A stretch of DNA of 64,000 nt from WHSO01 sp963732875 (lineage in GTDB: Bacteria > Pseudomonadota > Alphaproteobacteria > SMXQ01): the NCBI GenBank assembly GCA_963732875.1, contig CAVTBD010000002.1, forward strand, positions 2,418,001 to 2,482,000. The letters run 5' to 3'. The position numbers and the translations under genes are program-made. A model generated the notes under the pieces. That model was given only the letters and a program-made list of their open reading frames with translations. It ran no database searches and was not told the DNA's origin. Shown here in pieces: positions 36,390-45,069 of the stretch (position 1 is its first letter; each line of letters begins with the position of its first letter).

Positions 36390-36535
36390 ATCTTACCGGC
36401 ACCGACCAGTTACGGTGCTCCGCCGGATATTGCGCCACTAATAAGAGGCATTATCAAGACATTAATCTGGTTCCTGACGCTGCTCGGATGCCGGGAATAC
36501 TCCGAATCCAAGGGGTTCGGCGCCGCATCGGGGCG

Positions 36536-36823
36536 CTATTTGAAGCGCAGCTTGGCGAGCAGGATCGCGCCCGCCAGTCCGATCGTGACACCGTTGGCGA
36601 GGATCAGCGGCCAGTCGCCGATCAGCAGGCCATAGGTCAGCCATAAGGCGATCCCGGCCACCAGCATCAGGAACATGGCGAGCGACACGTCGGCAGTGGA
36701 GTGGCTGCGCCAGGCTTTGACCGCCTGGGGCGCGAACGCCGTGGTGGTCAGCACCGCCGCCAGGATGCCGATGGCGGTGATCCAGCCAGGCGTGCCGGGG
36801 GCGGGCAGGGCTGTGTCGATCAC
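36536..36823 (-). CDS. SemiSWEET sugar transporter
   Basis: A 95-residue protein with three membrane helices, forming half of a SWEET-type transporter that dimerises. The PQ motif is visible in TTAFAPQAVKAWRSHSTADV, followed by MFLMLVAGIALWLTYGLLIG and NGVTIGLAGAILLAKLRFK. Length is typical. It lies 7 bp downstream of the unknown membrane protein gene (36831-37445), so the two are probably co-transcribed. Confidence 0.9.
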   Translation of the reverse strand: MIDTALPAPGTPGWITAIGILAAVLTTTAFAPQAVKAWRSHSTADVSLAMFLMLVAGIALWLTYGLLIGDWPLILANGVTIGLAGAILLAKLRFK

Positions 36824-36830
36824 GACGGGA

Positions 36831-37445
36831 TCAGGCCGGGCGTGCGACGCGGACCACGGCCCGGCCGGCGTGGAACAGGTGGATCAGAGTCGGCAGCATG
36901 GCGGAGGCGCCCATGACGACGCCGAAGTAGATATTCCTCAGGCTGTCGGGCTGGAACGGGTTCATCAGGGCCGCCCAGAACCGCCCCTTGTAGAGGGTTT
37001 CCCTGTCCGAGAGCGTTTCCGGCAGGGCCAGTAAAAGGTTCACCAGCCACCCGGAGACCGTGAACACGATCAGGACCCAGAGCGTTGCCAGGATGGCGAT
37101 GACGAGATCGATGCTGAGATAGCCGATATAGCTGAGATTGCTTTCCGCGGCGATGGCGCGCCGCGCCATGTAGAGCGTGACGAACAGGGACATGAAATCG
37201 AACAGGCCGCCCAGCAGGCCCACCGGCGGCGACATCAGGGCGGTCTGGAACGCTTCCCGGCCCGCCAGTTGTTCGGGATAGGCCGTCAGCAGCGCCCACC
37301 AGAAACACAGGAAGTTCAGGCCGACGAAGAAAGCGAAAACCTTGAGGTAGAAGAAGCGCGTCCTCAGACCCAGGTCCACGAACCATCGCAGCACCTGGAA
37401 CAGCAACTCGCGCCAATGGGCGAATAAGCCCGTTTCGACACGCAT
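36831..37445 (-). CDS. Unknown four-helix membrane protein
   Basis: A 204-residue protein with about four hydrophobic segments: FFYLKVFAFFVGLNFLCFWW, PPVGLLGGLFDFMSLFVTLY, LSIDLVIAILATLWVLIVFT and NIYFGVVMGASAMLPTLIHLF. The N-terminus before the first segment (HWRELLFQVLRWFVDLGLRT) is amphipathic. No family is recognised. It is followed at 7 bp by the SemiSWEET gene. Confidence 0.7.
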   Translation of the reverse strand: MRVETGLFAHWRELLFQVLRWFVDLGLRTRFFYLKVFAFFVGLNFLCFWWALLTAYPEQLAGREAFQTALMSPPVGLLGGLFDFMSLFVTLYMARRAIAAESNLSYIGYLSIDLVIAILATLWVLIVFTVSGWLVNLLLALPETLSDRETLYKGRFWAALMNPFQPDSLRNIYFGVVMGASAMLPTLIHLFHAGRAVVRVARPA

Positions 37446-37686
37446 GACGAAAAACCCTGTGTACCTGCCGGACCACGACGAAAGCCAGCATAAGCTGTAC
37501 CAATGCGGGCGTACAGGGGGCCACCTGCATCGGGCGAACGGTCCGGCCGGGAAACGGAGCGGCGCGATCCGGGGGCGTTATGTTTTTTTTCAATGGATTT
37601 CCGGGATAGAATTTGCCCGCCGGCGACGGGAGAGGGGGGTTGCCGCCGGAAACGCACCCCGAAGTGCGGAACGGCGGAGGCTTCCC

Positions 37687-38046
37687 ATGAAGGTCATGGT
37701 CATCGATGACGACAATCTGGTGCTTGAGACGGTAGGCGACTACCTGCGCGACGCAGGCCACGAGGCCGTGCTGCTGCACAGCGCCGGTGAGGCGCTGCGG
37801 ACGATGTCGGAATCCCGTGTCGATGCGGTCGTCACCGACGTGCTGATGCCGGACATGGACGGCATCGAATTCATCCGGCGCCTGCGCCGCGACTGGCCCA
37901 AGCTCTGGGTGGTGGCCATGTCGGGCGGTGGCCAGCACCTGTCCGCCGCGTTCAATCTTCAGTTCTCCCAGGCGTTTGGCGCCAACCGGCTGCTGGCGAA
38001 GCCGCTCCTGCCGGACGATCTGCTCGCGGCATTGCCCGACGCATGA
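37687..38046 (+). CDS. Single-domain response regulator
   Basis: A 119-residue receiver: MKVMVIDDDNLVLETVGDYL, phospho-Asp in AVVTDVLMPDMDGIEFIRRL (residue ~52), and LAKPLLPDDLLAAL. A GGAGG site lies about 12 bases before ATG 37687. The next gene, a hybrid kinase, starts 16 bp after its stop, so this is its likely operon partner. Confidence 0.88.
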   Translation: MKVMVIDDDNLVLETVGDYLRDAGHEAVLLHSAGEALRTMSESRVDAVVTDVLMPDMDGIEFIRRLRRDWPKLWVVAMSGGGQHLSAAFNLQFSQAFGANRLLAKPLLPDDLLAALPDA

Positions 38047-38062
38047 GCCGGGGCCGTCAGGG

Positions 38063-40180
38063 ATGGTGATCGAATTCGCCAAGGGCGTCGCCCTGCTGCT
38101 CACGCTGAGCCTGAGCCACGGCTTCGTCATAAGGCGCTGGCGCCACGGCGAGCCCGAGGGCCAGGTGATCTCCGGGCTCCTGTTCGGCGCGATCTGCGTG
38201 CTGGGCATGTCCTTCCCCCTCGAGGTGAGGCCCGGCGTGATCTTCGATGCGCGCTCGGTCATCCTGAGCATGGCGGGACTGTTCGGCGGCCCGGTCGTGG
38301 CCGCGGTCGCGGCCGCCATCTCCGCGGGCTATCGCATCTGGATCGGCGGCGGCGGCGCCGTGGTGGGCGTCGGCGTGATCGTGTCCTCGGCGCTGCTCGG
38401 TGTCGCGTACCGTTACGCGCGCGCGCGTCACGGCGTGAGGGTGAACTTGATCAACCTCGTGGTGTTCGGCGCGATCGTCCAGGGCATCTCGACCCTGTGG
38501 TTCCTGGAGTTGCCGGTCGAGGTGCGTGGCCGCGTCATCGACAGCATCATCCTGCCGTTCCTCGCGACCTTCATTCCCGCGACCGCCCTGTTCGGACTCC
38601 TGCTGCGCGATATCGAGACGCGCCTGCGTATGGAAGCCGACCTGATCGCCGGCGGCGAGCGCTACAAGGCGCTCTACAACCGCTCGCCGGTGATGATGCA
38701 TTCGCTCGACCGCCACGGCGTGGTGGTGGGCGTCAACGATTTCTGGCTGCAGACGCTGGGCTACCGCCGTGACGACGTGATCGGGCGCGCGGCGACCGAT
38801 TTCATGGTGCCGGAATCGCGCGATGCCGCCTTGCGCGACGTCACCCCGAAGCTGCTCGCGACCGGCGAGGTCCGCAATGTGCCGTGCCGGTTCATGGCGT
38901 GCGACGGCGGCGCCGTGGACGTGCTGCTGGATGCCAGTGCCGAGCGCAATACACGTGGCGAGGTGGTCGGCAGCCGGGTCGTGATGGCCAATGTCACCGA
39001 AAAGCGCGCCCAGGCGGAAGCGCTCAACCGCGCCCAGAAGATGGAGGCGGTGGGCCAGCTGACCGGCGGGCTCGCCCATGATTTCAACAATCTTCTGACG
39101 GTTGTGCTCGGCAATGCGGAGCTGGTCGGGATCGCCGTCGGCGACGACCCCAGGATCCGGCGCTACCTGGCACGCCTGCAAGCGGCCGCCGAGCGCGGGC
39201 GCTCCCTGATCGTGCGGCTGCTCGCGTTTTCGCGCCGTCAGCCCCTGTCGGCCCGGCCGACCGACGTCAACGCGCTGGTGCGCGGCCTGTCGGACATGAT
39301 GCGCACCTCGCTCGGCGAAGCCATCACGGTGAAGTTCGAACTGGATCACGGTGCATGGCCGGCGCTGGTCGACGGCAGCCAGCTCGAGCACGCGCTCATC
39401 AACCTGGTGCTAAACGCGCGGGATGCCATGAAGGACGGCGGCACCCTCGTGCTCAGAAGCGAGAACATGACGCTCGGTGCGGGCGACGCGCTTCGGTTCC
39501 ACGAGCTGTCGGCGGGCGACTACCTGCGCGTCACCGTGTCCGATACCGGGACGGGTATGCCGCCCGACGTGGTGGAGCATGCCTTCGAGCCGTTCTTCAC
39601 CACCAAGGAGGTGGGGCAGGGCTCAGGGCTCGGGCTCAGCATGGTCTACGGCTTCGTGCGCCAGACCGGCGGCCAGATCGTGCTCGCCAGCGCGCCCGGG
39701 CGCGGCACCGAGGTGTCGATCTACCTGCCCCGTGCGACCGCGGCGGCCGCGCCGGCGCACGCCTCGGATCCGGCCGGTGTCGGGGTGTCGGGCGGCGGCG
39801 AATCGATCCTGCTGGTCGAGGACGACGATGCCGTGCGCGAGCTGCCGGTTGCCGTGCTGACCGAGGCGGGCTACCGGGTCACGGCCGTGCGCGACGGCCG
39901 CGCCGCGCTGGCCGCGCTCGCGGGCGGGGCGCACGTCGATCTGCTGTTCACAGACATGGTCCTGCCCGGCGGCATGAACGGGGAGGAGGTGGCCCGGGCC
40001 GCGCGCCGGTTGCAGCCGGGTCTCCGGGTTCTATTCACCACCGGCTACGCCGAGGACGATATCGAGGGGCTGTCCTCCGCCGAGCTGCTGCGCAAGCCCT
40101 ATGCCCGGGCGACCATGCTGGCCAAGATCAGGGCGCTCCTGGAGCAGGCCACGCCGGCACGCGGCGCGAACGCGTCCTGA
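38063..40180 (+). CDS. Membrane hybrid histidine kinase (5TMR-LYT-like, PAS, HisKA, HATPase, REC)
   Basis: A 705-residue protein. The N-terminus has ~6 membrane segments resembling the 5TM LytS-type sensor (GVIFDARSVILSMAGLFGGP is its typical acidic-turn signature). A PAS domain follows at ~205-320 (SPVMMHSLDRHGVVVGVNDF), HisKA with His in GGLAHDFNNLLTVVLGNAEL (~residue 335), HATPase (LVLNARDAM; VSDTGTGMPPDVVEHAFEPF) and a C-terminal receiver with Asp in LLFTDMVLPGGMNG (~630). Start ATG 38063 chosen because it follows the regulator stop and begins the first helix. It is the last gene before the tRNA fragment that marks the island boundary. Confidence 0.9.
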   Translation: MVIEFAKGVALLLTLSLSHGFVIRRWRHGEPEGQVISGLLFGAICVLGMSFPLEVRPGVIFDARSVILSMAGLFGGPVVAAVAAAISAGYRIWIGGGGAVVGVGVIVSSALLGVAYRYARARHGVRVNLINLVVFGAIVQGISTLWFLELPVEVRGRVIDSIILPFLATFIPATALFGLLLRDIETRLRMEADLIAGGERYKALYNRSPVMMHSLDRHGVVVGVNDFWLQTLGYRRDDVIGRAATDFMVPESRDAALRDVTPKLLATGEVRNVPCRFMACDGGAVDVLLDASAERNTRGEVVGSRVVMANVTEKRAQAEALNRAQKMEAVGQLTGGLAHDFNNLLTVVLGNAELVGIAVGDDPRIRRYLARLQAAAERGRSLIVRLLAFSRRQPLSARPTDVNALVRGLSDMMRTSLGEAITVKFELDHGAWPALVDGSQLEHALINLVLNARDAMKDGGTLVLRSENMTLGAGDALRFHELSAGDYLRVTVSDTGTGMPPDVVEHAFEPFFTTKEVGQGSGLGLSMVYGFVRQTGGQIVLASAPGRGTEVSIYLPRATAAAAPAHASDPAGVGVSGGGESILLVEDDDAVRELPVAVLTEAGYRVTAVRDGRAALAALAGGAHVDLLFTDMVLPGGMNGEEVARAARRLQPGLRVLFTTGYAEDDIEGLSSAELLRKPYARATMLAKIRALLEQATPARGANAS

Positions 40181-40205
40181 CAGAGTCCGGCGATTTTCGG
40201 AAAAA

Positions 40206-40250
40206 TGGCGCACCCGGCGAGATTCGAACTCACGACCTCTGCCTTCGGAG
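40206..40250 (-). other. 3' fragment of a tRNA-Arg(CCG) gene: likely attachment site remnant
   Basis: On the minus strand the 45 bases match the anticodon to CCA part of tRNA-Arg: CCGAA-GGCAG (anticodon CCG and 3' anticodon stem), a T-arm with stem GTGAG/CTCGC around TTCGAAT, then an acceptor strand CGGGTGC and GCCA. The 5' half of the tRNA (which should begin GCACCCG) is absent on the other side. Such a 3'-half duplication is what tyrosine integrases leave at an att site. A truncated integrase begins 193 bp away. The intact tRNA should lie outside the window. Confidence 0.75.
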
Positions 40251-40442
40251 AGCGATGAGACACCGAATGACACCGAACGCCTGCGAACGCTAAAGGACAT
40301 TTCCTCCTTATAAAACAATCCCTTACAATACAAAGGCGGCTCGCGGCTGTTTGGCGTTGTCCGTCAGGGACCGCTGACTTTGCACTTACAGTGCACTTAT
40401 TGCGTTCCCGCATCGTTCGCACCTACCGGTAGTTTTAGTATC
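40251..40442. other. att-proximal non-coding stretch
   Basis: AT-richer than the preceding kinase gene; no credible gene. It contains two ACACCGAA repeats (40262 and 40271 region) and TTATAAAACAATCCCTTACAAT, probably the integrase promoter area. Confidence 0.4.
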
Positions 40443-40739
40443 ATGCAATCGGTCATCAGCAATTCACTAGTCACAGCGATTAAAGCAGCCGATAGGCCTT
40501 ATGAGGTCCGCGATACGCGCCTCAAGGGATTTTTGCTACGTGTCCAGCCCAGTGGGGTGATGACTTACTACATTGAGTTCGGTCGAGGTCGGCGCATGGC
40601 CATTGGTCGAGCTGATGCCATCACGCCTCAAAAAGCACGTGAGAAGGCAAAGGGACTACTCGGGGATCCTCACCATTCACAGAGCTCTGCTATCGCTGTC
40701 TTGCATGATTGGCCCGACCGGAATGCCAATTCGCCCTGA
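40443..40739 (+). pseudogene. Truncated tyrosine recombinase (integrase), arm-binding domain only
   Basis: Only the N-terminal arm-type DNA-binding domain remains: PYEVRDTRLKGFLLRVQPSG, MTYYIEFGRGRRMAIGRADA and TPQKAREKAKGLLGD, as in DUF4102-type integrases of islands and prophages. After codon ~76 the frame enters the ~245-bp repeat (40669-40910) and ends with unrelated residues. The core-binding and catalytic domains are missing, so the island cannot excise by itself. Position beside a tRNA 3' fragment fits an integrated element. Confidence 0.8.
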
Positions 40740-40910
40740 AATAGGCTGAGTTTTGTATATCTCGTCGGTACTAATCGACTCGCTGCTGGATTCTGCAGAA
40801 AATTTTAAATCGTACCCCGATTTCGCGGGCGTCTAAGGCTGGCATTCACCGCCATGGCGCTGGCCTTAGACGCTTTGCGTGGCATTGATGATGGTTACGC
40901 GCCATTCGGA
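40669..40910 (+). repeat. ~245-bp direct repeat, copy 1
   Basis: Starts CCTCACCATTCACAGAGCT and ends TTACGCGCCATTCGGA. A second copy with roughly 85% identity lies at 46390-46636, 5.7 kb away in the same orientation. The 3' part holds an inverted repeat GCGTCTAAGGC / GCCTTAGACGC (around 40830-40873). It cuts off the integrase reading frame at its left edge, which suggests insertion or recombination there. No known element is recognised. Confidence 0.8.
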
Positions 40911-40932
40911 TTGATATGGGAAGGAAAATGCG

Positions 40933-41157
40933 ATGTCAGGATCGCGCGCGGACATTCAAAGGATACGTGCCGCACTTGCCGAAATTGAGGCGGGCAACCT
41001 GCAGTCGATTTCCATGAATTTGGAGGCAGAACTCAAGGGGCGACGATGGATAACTCGTTCCGCCGACGTAACGAAGCTGACCCCGGCCGGTAAAAGGGTC
41101 CTCACTCGCTGGAAGCACCAGATTAAGCAGGTATCCGAATTACTAAATAGACCATAG
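40933..41157 (+). CDS. Small hypothetical protein
   Basis: 74 residues, with GGGAAGGA about 8 bases before ATG 40933. It reads MSGSRADIQRIRAALAEIEA, then a basic C-terminus (KLTPAGKRVLTRWKHQIKQV). Highly charged, helical, no membrane segment. No family recognised. The good ribosome-binding site supports translation. It starts 22 bp after the repeat. Confidence 0.55.
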   Translation: MSGSRADIQRIRAALAEIEAGNLQSISMNLEAELKGRRWITRSADVTKLTPAGKRVLTRWKHQIKQVSELLNRP

Positions 41158-41248
41158 TCCTCCTCGCGGAGGAGCGCCGACATGGCCGTCAAATGCAAAT
41201 CACGCGGCCCGGGCGCTTCGGCTTGTCGCTTCGGTTCACACACCCTAC

Positions 41249-41803
41249 CTAGGGCGAGCCCAATAACAGACGCTTGGCATCGGCTGCTGCTGCTGCGATG
41301 CCCTTATTTGTCAAGTCTCCATTACCATAAATGCCTTCACATTCATAAGCTGCGATCAGCTTAAGGGCGACCCCGTACAGGCTCTCGACCTCATAGGCGA
41401 ATAATCTGAGGAGTGCCGTGCTTTCCGCGCCGACCGCACGGTCTAACGCCCTCTCTGCTGCCTCAAGGGCCGGGTCCTCGGCAACACGGCCGATGGACGG
41501 CATCTGTCCCTCGCATGTTGAACACGCGGTACTCGCCGAACCTTTGTCATCGGATGTAAGTTGCAGATTCACATGGTTGCTGGAAGGGAGTGCAACCATT
41601 TCAAGGCGCGTTCGCTGATACACATCGTCAACGCGTGCAAATTCTGCATTAGCAGCACAACTCTTCTCATGAGCGTCGGCCCAGTCGCGGAATAGAGATA
41701 GCGCCTCCGATTCGGGGCGCGTCCCGGAAGAGGATGGGAGCGCCGCAGCGAGCGCAAAAGCAGCACTCAGTTTTGGGGTATTGACCGGGAACGAGTCCAG
41801 CAT
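41249..41803 (-). CDS. Hypothetical protein of the island
   Basis: About 184 residues, starting MLDSFPVNTPKLSAAFALAA (GGAG 10 bases upstream; GTG 41821 is an alternative start). Mostly helical with polar repeats such as DPALEAAERALDRAVGAEST and YEVESLYGVALKLIAAYECEG; contains three cysteines in the ACSTCEG segment and ECEG. The N-terminal AAFALAAALPSS could be a weak signal. No family recognised. Confidence 0.5.
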   Translation of the reverse strand: MLDSFPVNTPKLSAAFALAAALPSSSGTRPESEALSLFRDWADAHEKSCAANAEFARVDDVYQRTRLEMVALPSSNHVNLQLTSDDKGSASTACSTCEGQMPSIGRVAEDPALEAAERALDRAVGAESTALLRLFAYEVESLYGVALKLIAAYECEGIYGNGDLTNKGIAAAAADAKRLLLGSP

Positions 41804-42263
41804 TCTTTTAACACTCCGCACATTCGCATCCGGCTAGGGTACCGGCACGTGACCACTCATGACCGCGTGGCACATTCGGCCACTAGCGGTCTTGCGATTC
41901 GTTTATGGTGTTCGAGGTATCCGCGACGGCGAACCCCCAGGCCCTCCCTGAGGAGCCACCTTATATCTTTGATTATCATAGTATGGCAATTTTCCCGGTG
42001 CCATCAAACTGTATTTTGTCGGATAGATAGGGCCCCCGGTGATATTTGGCTGCAGCACTCTGTCTGTTGGTCGGTATGTGAGGTTGTGCCCGTCCGTAAG
42101 TACCAGCCTAAAATCTTAAGCATGATCCTACCTGGGCCCGAACTGGTGAAAGATAATTCTAAAGATGCGGATGCCCTCTGTTCACCGATTTCGGCGGCTT
42201 AACTCCTTGCGTCCGGCAAGCAAATTACGGCAAGATTATTGTGCACTGCGGAGGAGGGGGAAC
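41804..42263. other. ~460-bp stretch without a recognised gene
   Basis: AT-rich, no ORF with a convincing start or composition. It includes the imperfect palindrome TGGCAATTTTCCCGGTGCCA near 41985-42005. I see nothing else that can be assigned. Confidence 0.4.
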
Positions 42264-42581
42264 ATGCTTCTCAGCGAAGCCGATCTTGCCCGAATCGATG
42301 AAATGGCGAGGGGCGCACGTAAGCATGCGAAACTGGCTGAGCTCACAAATTCGACACCTGTTAGACCGGCCCCGGAAATGCCTGGGCCATTGAATCTGCA
42401 GCGCGCATTTTACATGCTCGCGCAGCTAGGTCTCGGTACCGCGTCGCATGATGTTGCGGAAGCGGCACTTAGGGAGAATTGGCCGGAAAAATGGTGTACG
42501 AACGAGCATGGTGAGCGCTTTGGAGACGAATGGTTCCCTGTGATCACCGCGCATGCACGCCGAGAACATAAGAAAACATAG
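42264..42581 (+). CDS. Small hypothetical protein
   Basis: 105 residues, starting MLLSEADLARIDEMARGARK behind a strong GGAGGAGGGGG site; upstream in-frame codons are not protein-like. The C-terminal half has conserved-looking aromatic positions (WPEKWCTNEHGERFGDEWFP). Soluble, acidic/basic mixed. No family recognised. Confidence 0.55.
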   Translation: MLLSEADLARIDEMARGARKHAKLAELTNSTPVRPAPEMPGPLNLQRAFYMLAQLGLGTASHDVAEAALRENWPEKWCTNEHGERFGDEWFPVITAHARREHKKT

Positions 42582-42858
42582 TCACGATAGGGAAGCTCAC
42601 ACGCTTTCCCGCTAAGGTTCAGGCTCTACCCTGTGTCGGGGAGGCAGCAGAAGCCATCATAGGCTCGGTATTTTGAACATCGCAGCCTAAGAATTCCCTG
42701 CAACTGGATCAGATCGTTCGAAATATGGCTTCGAACTACCTTCTGAGGTCGGTGGCGAGATCGCCGTCTCGAATGTCATAGAGGAAGAGCCGGCAGGTAC
42801 GCGCCGATACCCAGCATTTTTTATGCATCTTGACATCCGGGGCATGAGAACAGTCGGG
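42582..42858. other. ~280-bp stretch without a recognised gene
   Basis: No convincing ORF or structured RNA seen between the two small genes; short AT-rich intergenic region. Confidence 0.35.
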
Positions 42859-43236
42859 CTATTCAATATCGTCCGAGCGCGATTGAATCTGGGCATCGGA
42901 TGGCTGTGTCAGCAGATGATTGCCAGTATAGGAAACGATCAGCGCGTCGAGTTCCCGTTGAATTTCTTTTAAAATCTTAATCTTCTTCATGCGGATATGC
43001 GCGAGCTTTGCAAATGCCCCGTCGGGATAGGCCGATAGATAAGCGTGAAGTTGCTTGGAGTTCGATTTATTAATCGATTTCCAGAAAGCAATCTCGTGCG
43101 TCGCGGCACTGGGTGCCGTCTTCACAGAAACCGCCATCTTTCCGCCTGCATATGCGGTGGCGGGAAACAGCGGTAGGCATGCCAATAAAAGCCTACCTAG
43201 CAGTGAGGCATTTTTTGTCTTTCTAAGATATGTCAT
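42859..43236 (-). CDS. Exported protein with caspase-linker-like FW...YPDGAFAKLA motif
   Basis: 125 residues with a signal peptide (LGRLLLACLPLFPATAYAGG) and GGGGAGA before ATG 43236. The central part IAFWKSINKSNSKQLHAYLS, AYPDGAFAKLAHIRMKKIK is the short repeat commonly seen in bacterial caspase-like and Sel1-associated exported proteins (FW-x-SI...AYL-x2-YP-x-G-x-FA-x-LA). No catalytic domain is present. The role is unknown. Confidence 0.65.
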   Translation of the reverse strand: MTYLRKTKNASLLGRLLLACLPLFPATAYAGGKMAVSVKTAPSAATHEIAFWKSINKSNSKQLHAYLSAYPDGAFAKLAHIRMKKIKILKEIQRELDALIVSYTGNHLLTQPSDAQIQSRSDDIE

Positions 43237-43361
43237 GGCCTTCTCCCCAAGTGCCCAATTATCGCAAATCGGGACCTGGCGAGTGCCATAGTACGGAAGG
43301 ATATATTTGCCGGCTGAAGCTGTAGTTTTCGGCAGGTTGTGGCGCGACGGACTTCGACTAA

Positions 43362-44277
43362 GAGGCTGTCTTGAAACGCGGTTTTGGGGTGGATGGCCGG
43401 GTTCGGATGTGATTCCAAACGGTTGTCGAAGCCAGTTTGGAGAGCCTCATGTGGACCCCGACCACCCGGCGGCAGCATAGCCGCGAACATCTGCGTTACG
43501 GAAGCGACCTCACCGATGCGGAATGGGCGATCATCGCGCCGTTCCTGCCGCCACCGGCCCGAACCGGTCGACCCCGCCAATGGCCGATGCGCGAGATCAT
43601 GAATGCCGTCTTCTACGTGCTGCGGGGCGGCATCGCCTGGCGGCTGCTACCCACGGACTTTCCGCCGATGACGACGGTCTACGGCTGGTTCCTGCGCTTC
43701 CGCCGCGAGGGCCTGTTCGAGACCATCAACCACCATCTCGTCATGATCGATCGCGAGCGGACCGGACGCCAGGCCAGCCCGTCGGCGGCCGTGATCGACA
43801 GCCAGAGCGTCAGGACCGTCGAAGCCGGCGGCCCCAGGGGGTATGACGCGGGCAAGAAGATCAAGGGCCGCAAGCGCCATGCCATGGTCGACACCGACGG
43901 GCGCATCCTGGTAATCCAGGCTCATCCGGCCGACGTTCAGGACCGCGACGGCGCCATCCCGCTGCTACAGGCATCGCGACGCTCGTTCCCCTTCGTCGAA
44001 CTCGCCTTTGCCGACAGCGCCTATGGCGCCCAGAGAGTCAAGGACGCCACCTGCATCGCCATCGAGGTCGTCAAGAAGATCGCCAATCAGGTTGGCTTCC
44101 ACGTCCTGCCAAAACGCTGGGTGGTCGAGCGCTCCTTCGCCTGGATCAACCGCAACCGAAGGCTGGCCAAGGACGTCGAAGCAACCATCGCCTCCGCTGA
44201 AGCCTTCCTCTACGCCGCCTCGGTCATGCTGCTCACACGCCGCCTCGCTCGACAGAAATGAGTTTCGAGTCAGACTC
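43362..44277 (+). mobile_element. IS5-family insertion sequence (intact, 916 bp)
   Basis: Terminal inverted repeats GAGGCTGTCTTGAAAC (left) and the complement of GTTTCGAGTCAGACTC (right: GAGTCTGACTCGAAAC) match at 13 of 16 positions. The element is flanked by TAA on both sides (43359-43361 and 44278-44280), a plausible target duplication. It encodes a single intact DDE transposase. High GC compared with the surrounding island suggests recent arrival from a core genome. Confidence 0.85.
43449..44261 (+). CDS. IS5-family transposase
   Basis: 270 residues from ATG 43449 (MWTPTTRRQHSREHLRYGSD; in-frame TTG 43437 is upstream). DDE residues: Asp117 in AAVIDSQSVRT, Asp189 in ELAFADSAYGAQ, Glu227 in KRWVVERSFAWINRNRRLAK. 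The N-terminal DUF4096-like domain (LTDAEWAIIAPFLPPPARTG) is complete. Intact, so probably active. Confidence 0.93.
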   Translation: MWTPTTRRQHSREHLRYGSDLTDAEWAIIAPFLPPPARTGRPRQWPMREIMNAVFYVLRGGIAWRLLPTDFPPMTTVYGWFLRFRREGLFETINHHLVMIDRERTGRQASPSAAVIDSQSVRTVEAGGPRGYDAGKKIKGRKRHAMVDTDGRILVIQAHPADVQDRDGAIPLLQASRRSFPFVELAFADSAYGAQRVKDATCIAIEVVKKIANQVGFHVLPKRWVVERSFAWINRNRRLAKDVEATIASAEAFLYAASVMLLTRRLARQK

Positions 44278-44337
44278 TAAGTGTTTAGTCCCGCAGAGTG
44301 GTGGTACGGATAATCGCCATATCTGGAGGGGCGAGCT

Positions 44338-44698
44338 ATGGGCCAGGTTTTACACCGCAGCGCCCGCACGACTGAGGCGGTCCGTGGAGCGATACAGCGG
44401 AGTGAAGAGAGCGTAAGGGCGCTGGCCAAGGCGATGCTCGGCGACAAAGGCTATAACGCGGACTGGTTCCGCAAGGGCCTGAGCGCGCGGCATCGTCCCC
44501 TGCATCCCGTCAAAGGCCAACCGCAAAGTACCGGTTCCTCACGATCGCGCGCTCTACCGCCAGCGCCACAAGATCGAGAACATGTTCGGCAGGTTGAAAG
44601 ACTGGCGACGCATCCATACCCGCTACGACCGATGCGCCCACACCTCCATGCCCGCAATCTGCATCGCCGCGACCGACATCTTCTGGCTCAATCAATGA
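44338..44698 (+). pseudogene. Chimeric transposase remnant (IS481-like start, IS5-like end)
   Basis: The first ~30 codons, MGQVLHRSARTTEAVRGAIQ and RSEESVRALAKA, look like the start of IS481-type transposases. They fuse directly to LGDKGYNADWFRKGLSARH, the C-terminal region of a different IS5-group transposase; its last part, RALYRQRHKIENMFGRLKDW and CAHTSMPAICIAATDIFWLN, is in a shifted frame. Two old insertion sequences have been joined by deletion. Not functional. Confidence 0.75.
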
Positions 44699-44717
44699 GT
44701 TCCTGAGCCTCATGAAT

Positions 44718-44990
44718 TCAAGCAGCATTGGAGCCGCGGTCCGTGACTTGCGTAGCAGCCGTGCGGGAATTGGGGCATCTCCGCTCGCCTTCGTGTTCGA
44801 TCTTTTCAGCAAGCTGCGCCAACATGAAGGCATGACCAGTGATTGCACGCCTCAAATACGGGTTAATCGCGTGAGATGCGACATCCCTGTAGAAACGCGA
44901 TTTCTCGCGCAGTTCTTGTGCTGTTAACACGTCAGGAGCAACCTTTCCACAGAAGGGAACCCGCCCAACTCTGCAACCTTCCTGGAGCAC
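44718..44990 (-). CDS. Small hypothetical helical protein
   Basis: 90 residues. The middle, LTAQELREKSRFYRDVASHA followed by LRRAITGHAFMLAQLAEKIE, resembles short helical proteins common in rhizobia-type alphaproteobacteria (LRE-x2-YR-x2-A...LA-x2-LA-x2-IE). The start is uncertain; an internal start nearer LTAQEL is possible. No function known. Confidence 0.5.
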   Translation of the reverse strand: MLQEGCRVGRVPFCGKVAPDVLTAQELREKSRFYRDVASHAINPYLRRAITGHAFMLAQLAEKIEHEGERRCPNSRTAATQVTDRGSNAA

Positions 44991-45069
44991 TGATATCCGA
45001 GTTGATAGCGTTCCTTGGCTACAGTACCAACCGCAATGCTAGGCTAGCGAACTCTGATATCCCGTCGGA

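Noticed and set aside
40101..40313. Plus-strand ORF across the tRNA fragment
   Set aside because: The peptide RRDSNSRPLPSE is the well-known false translation of tRNA 3' ends.
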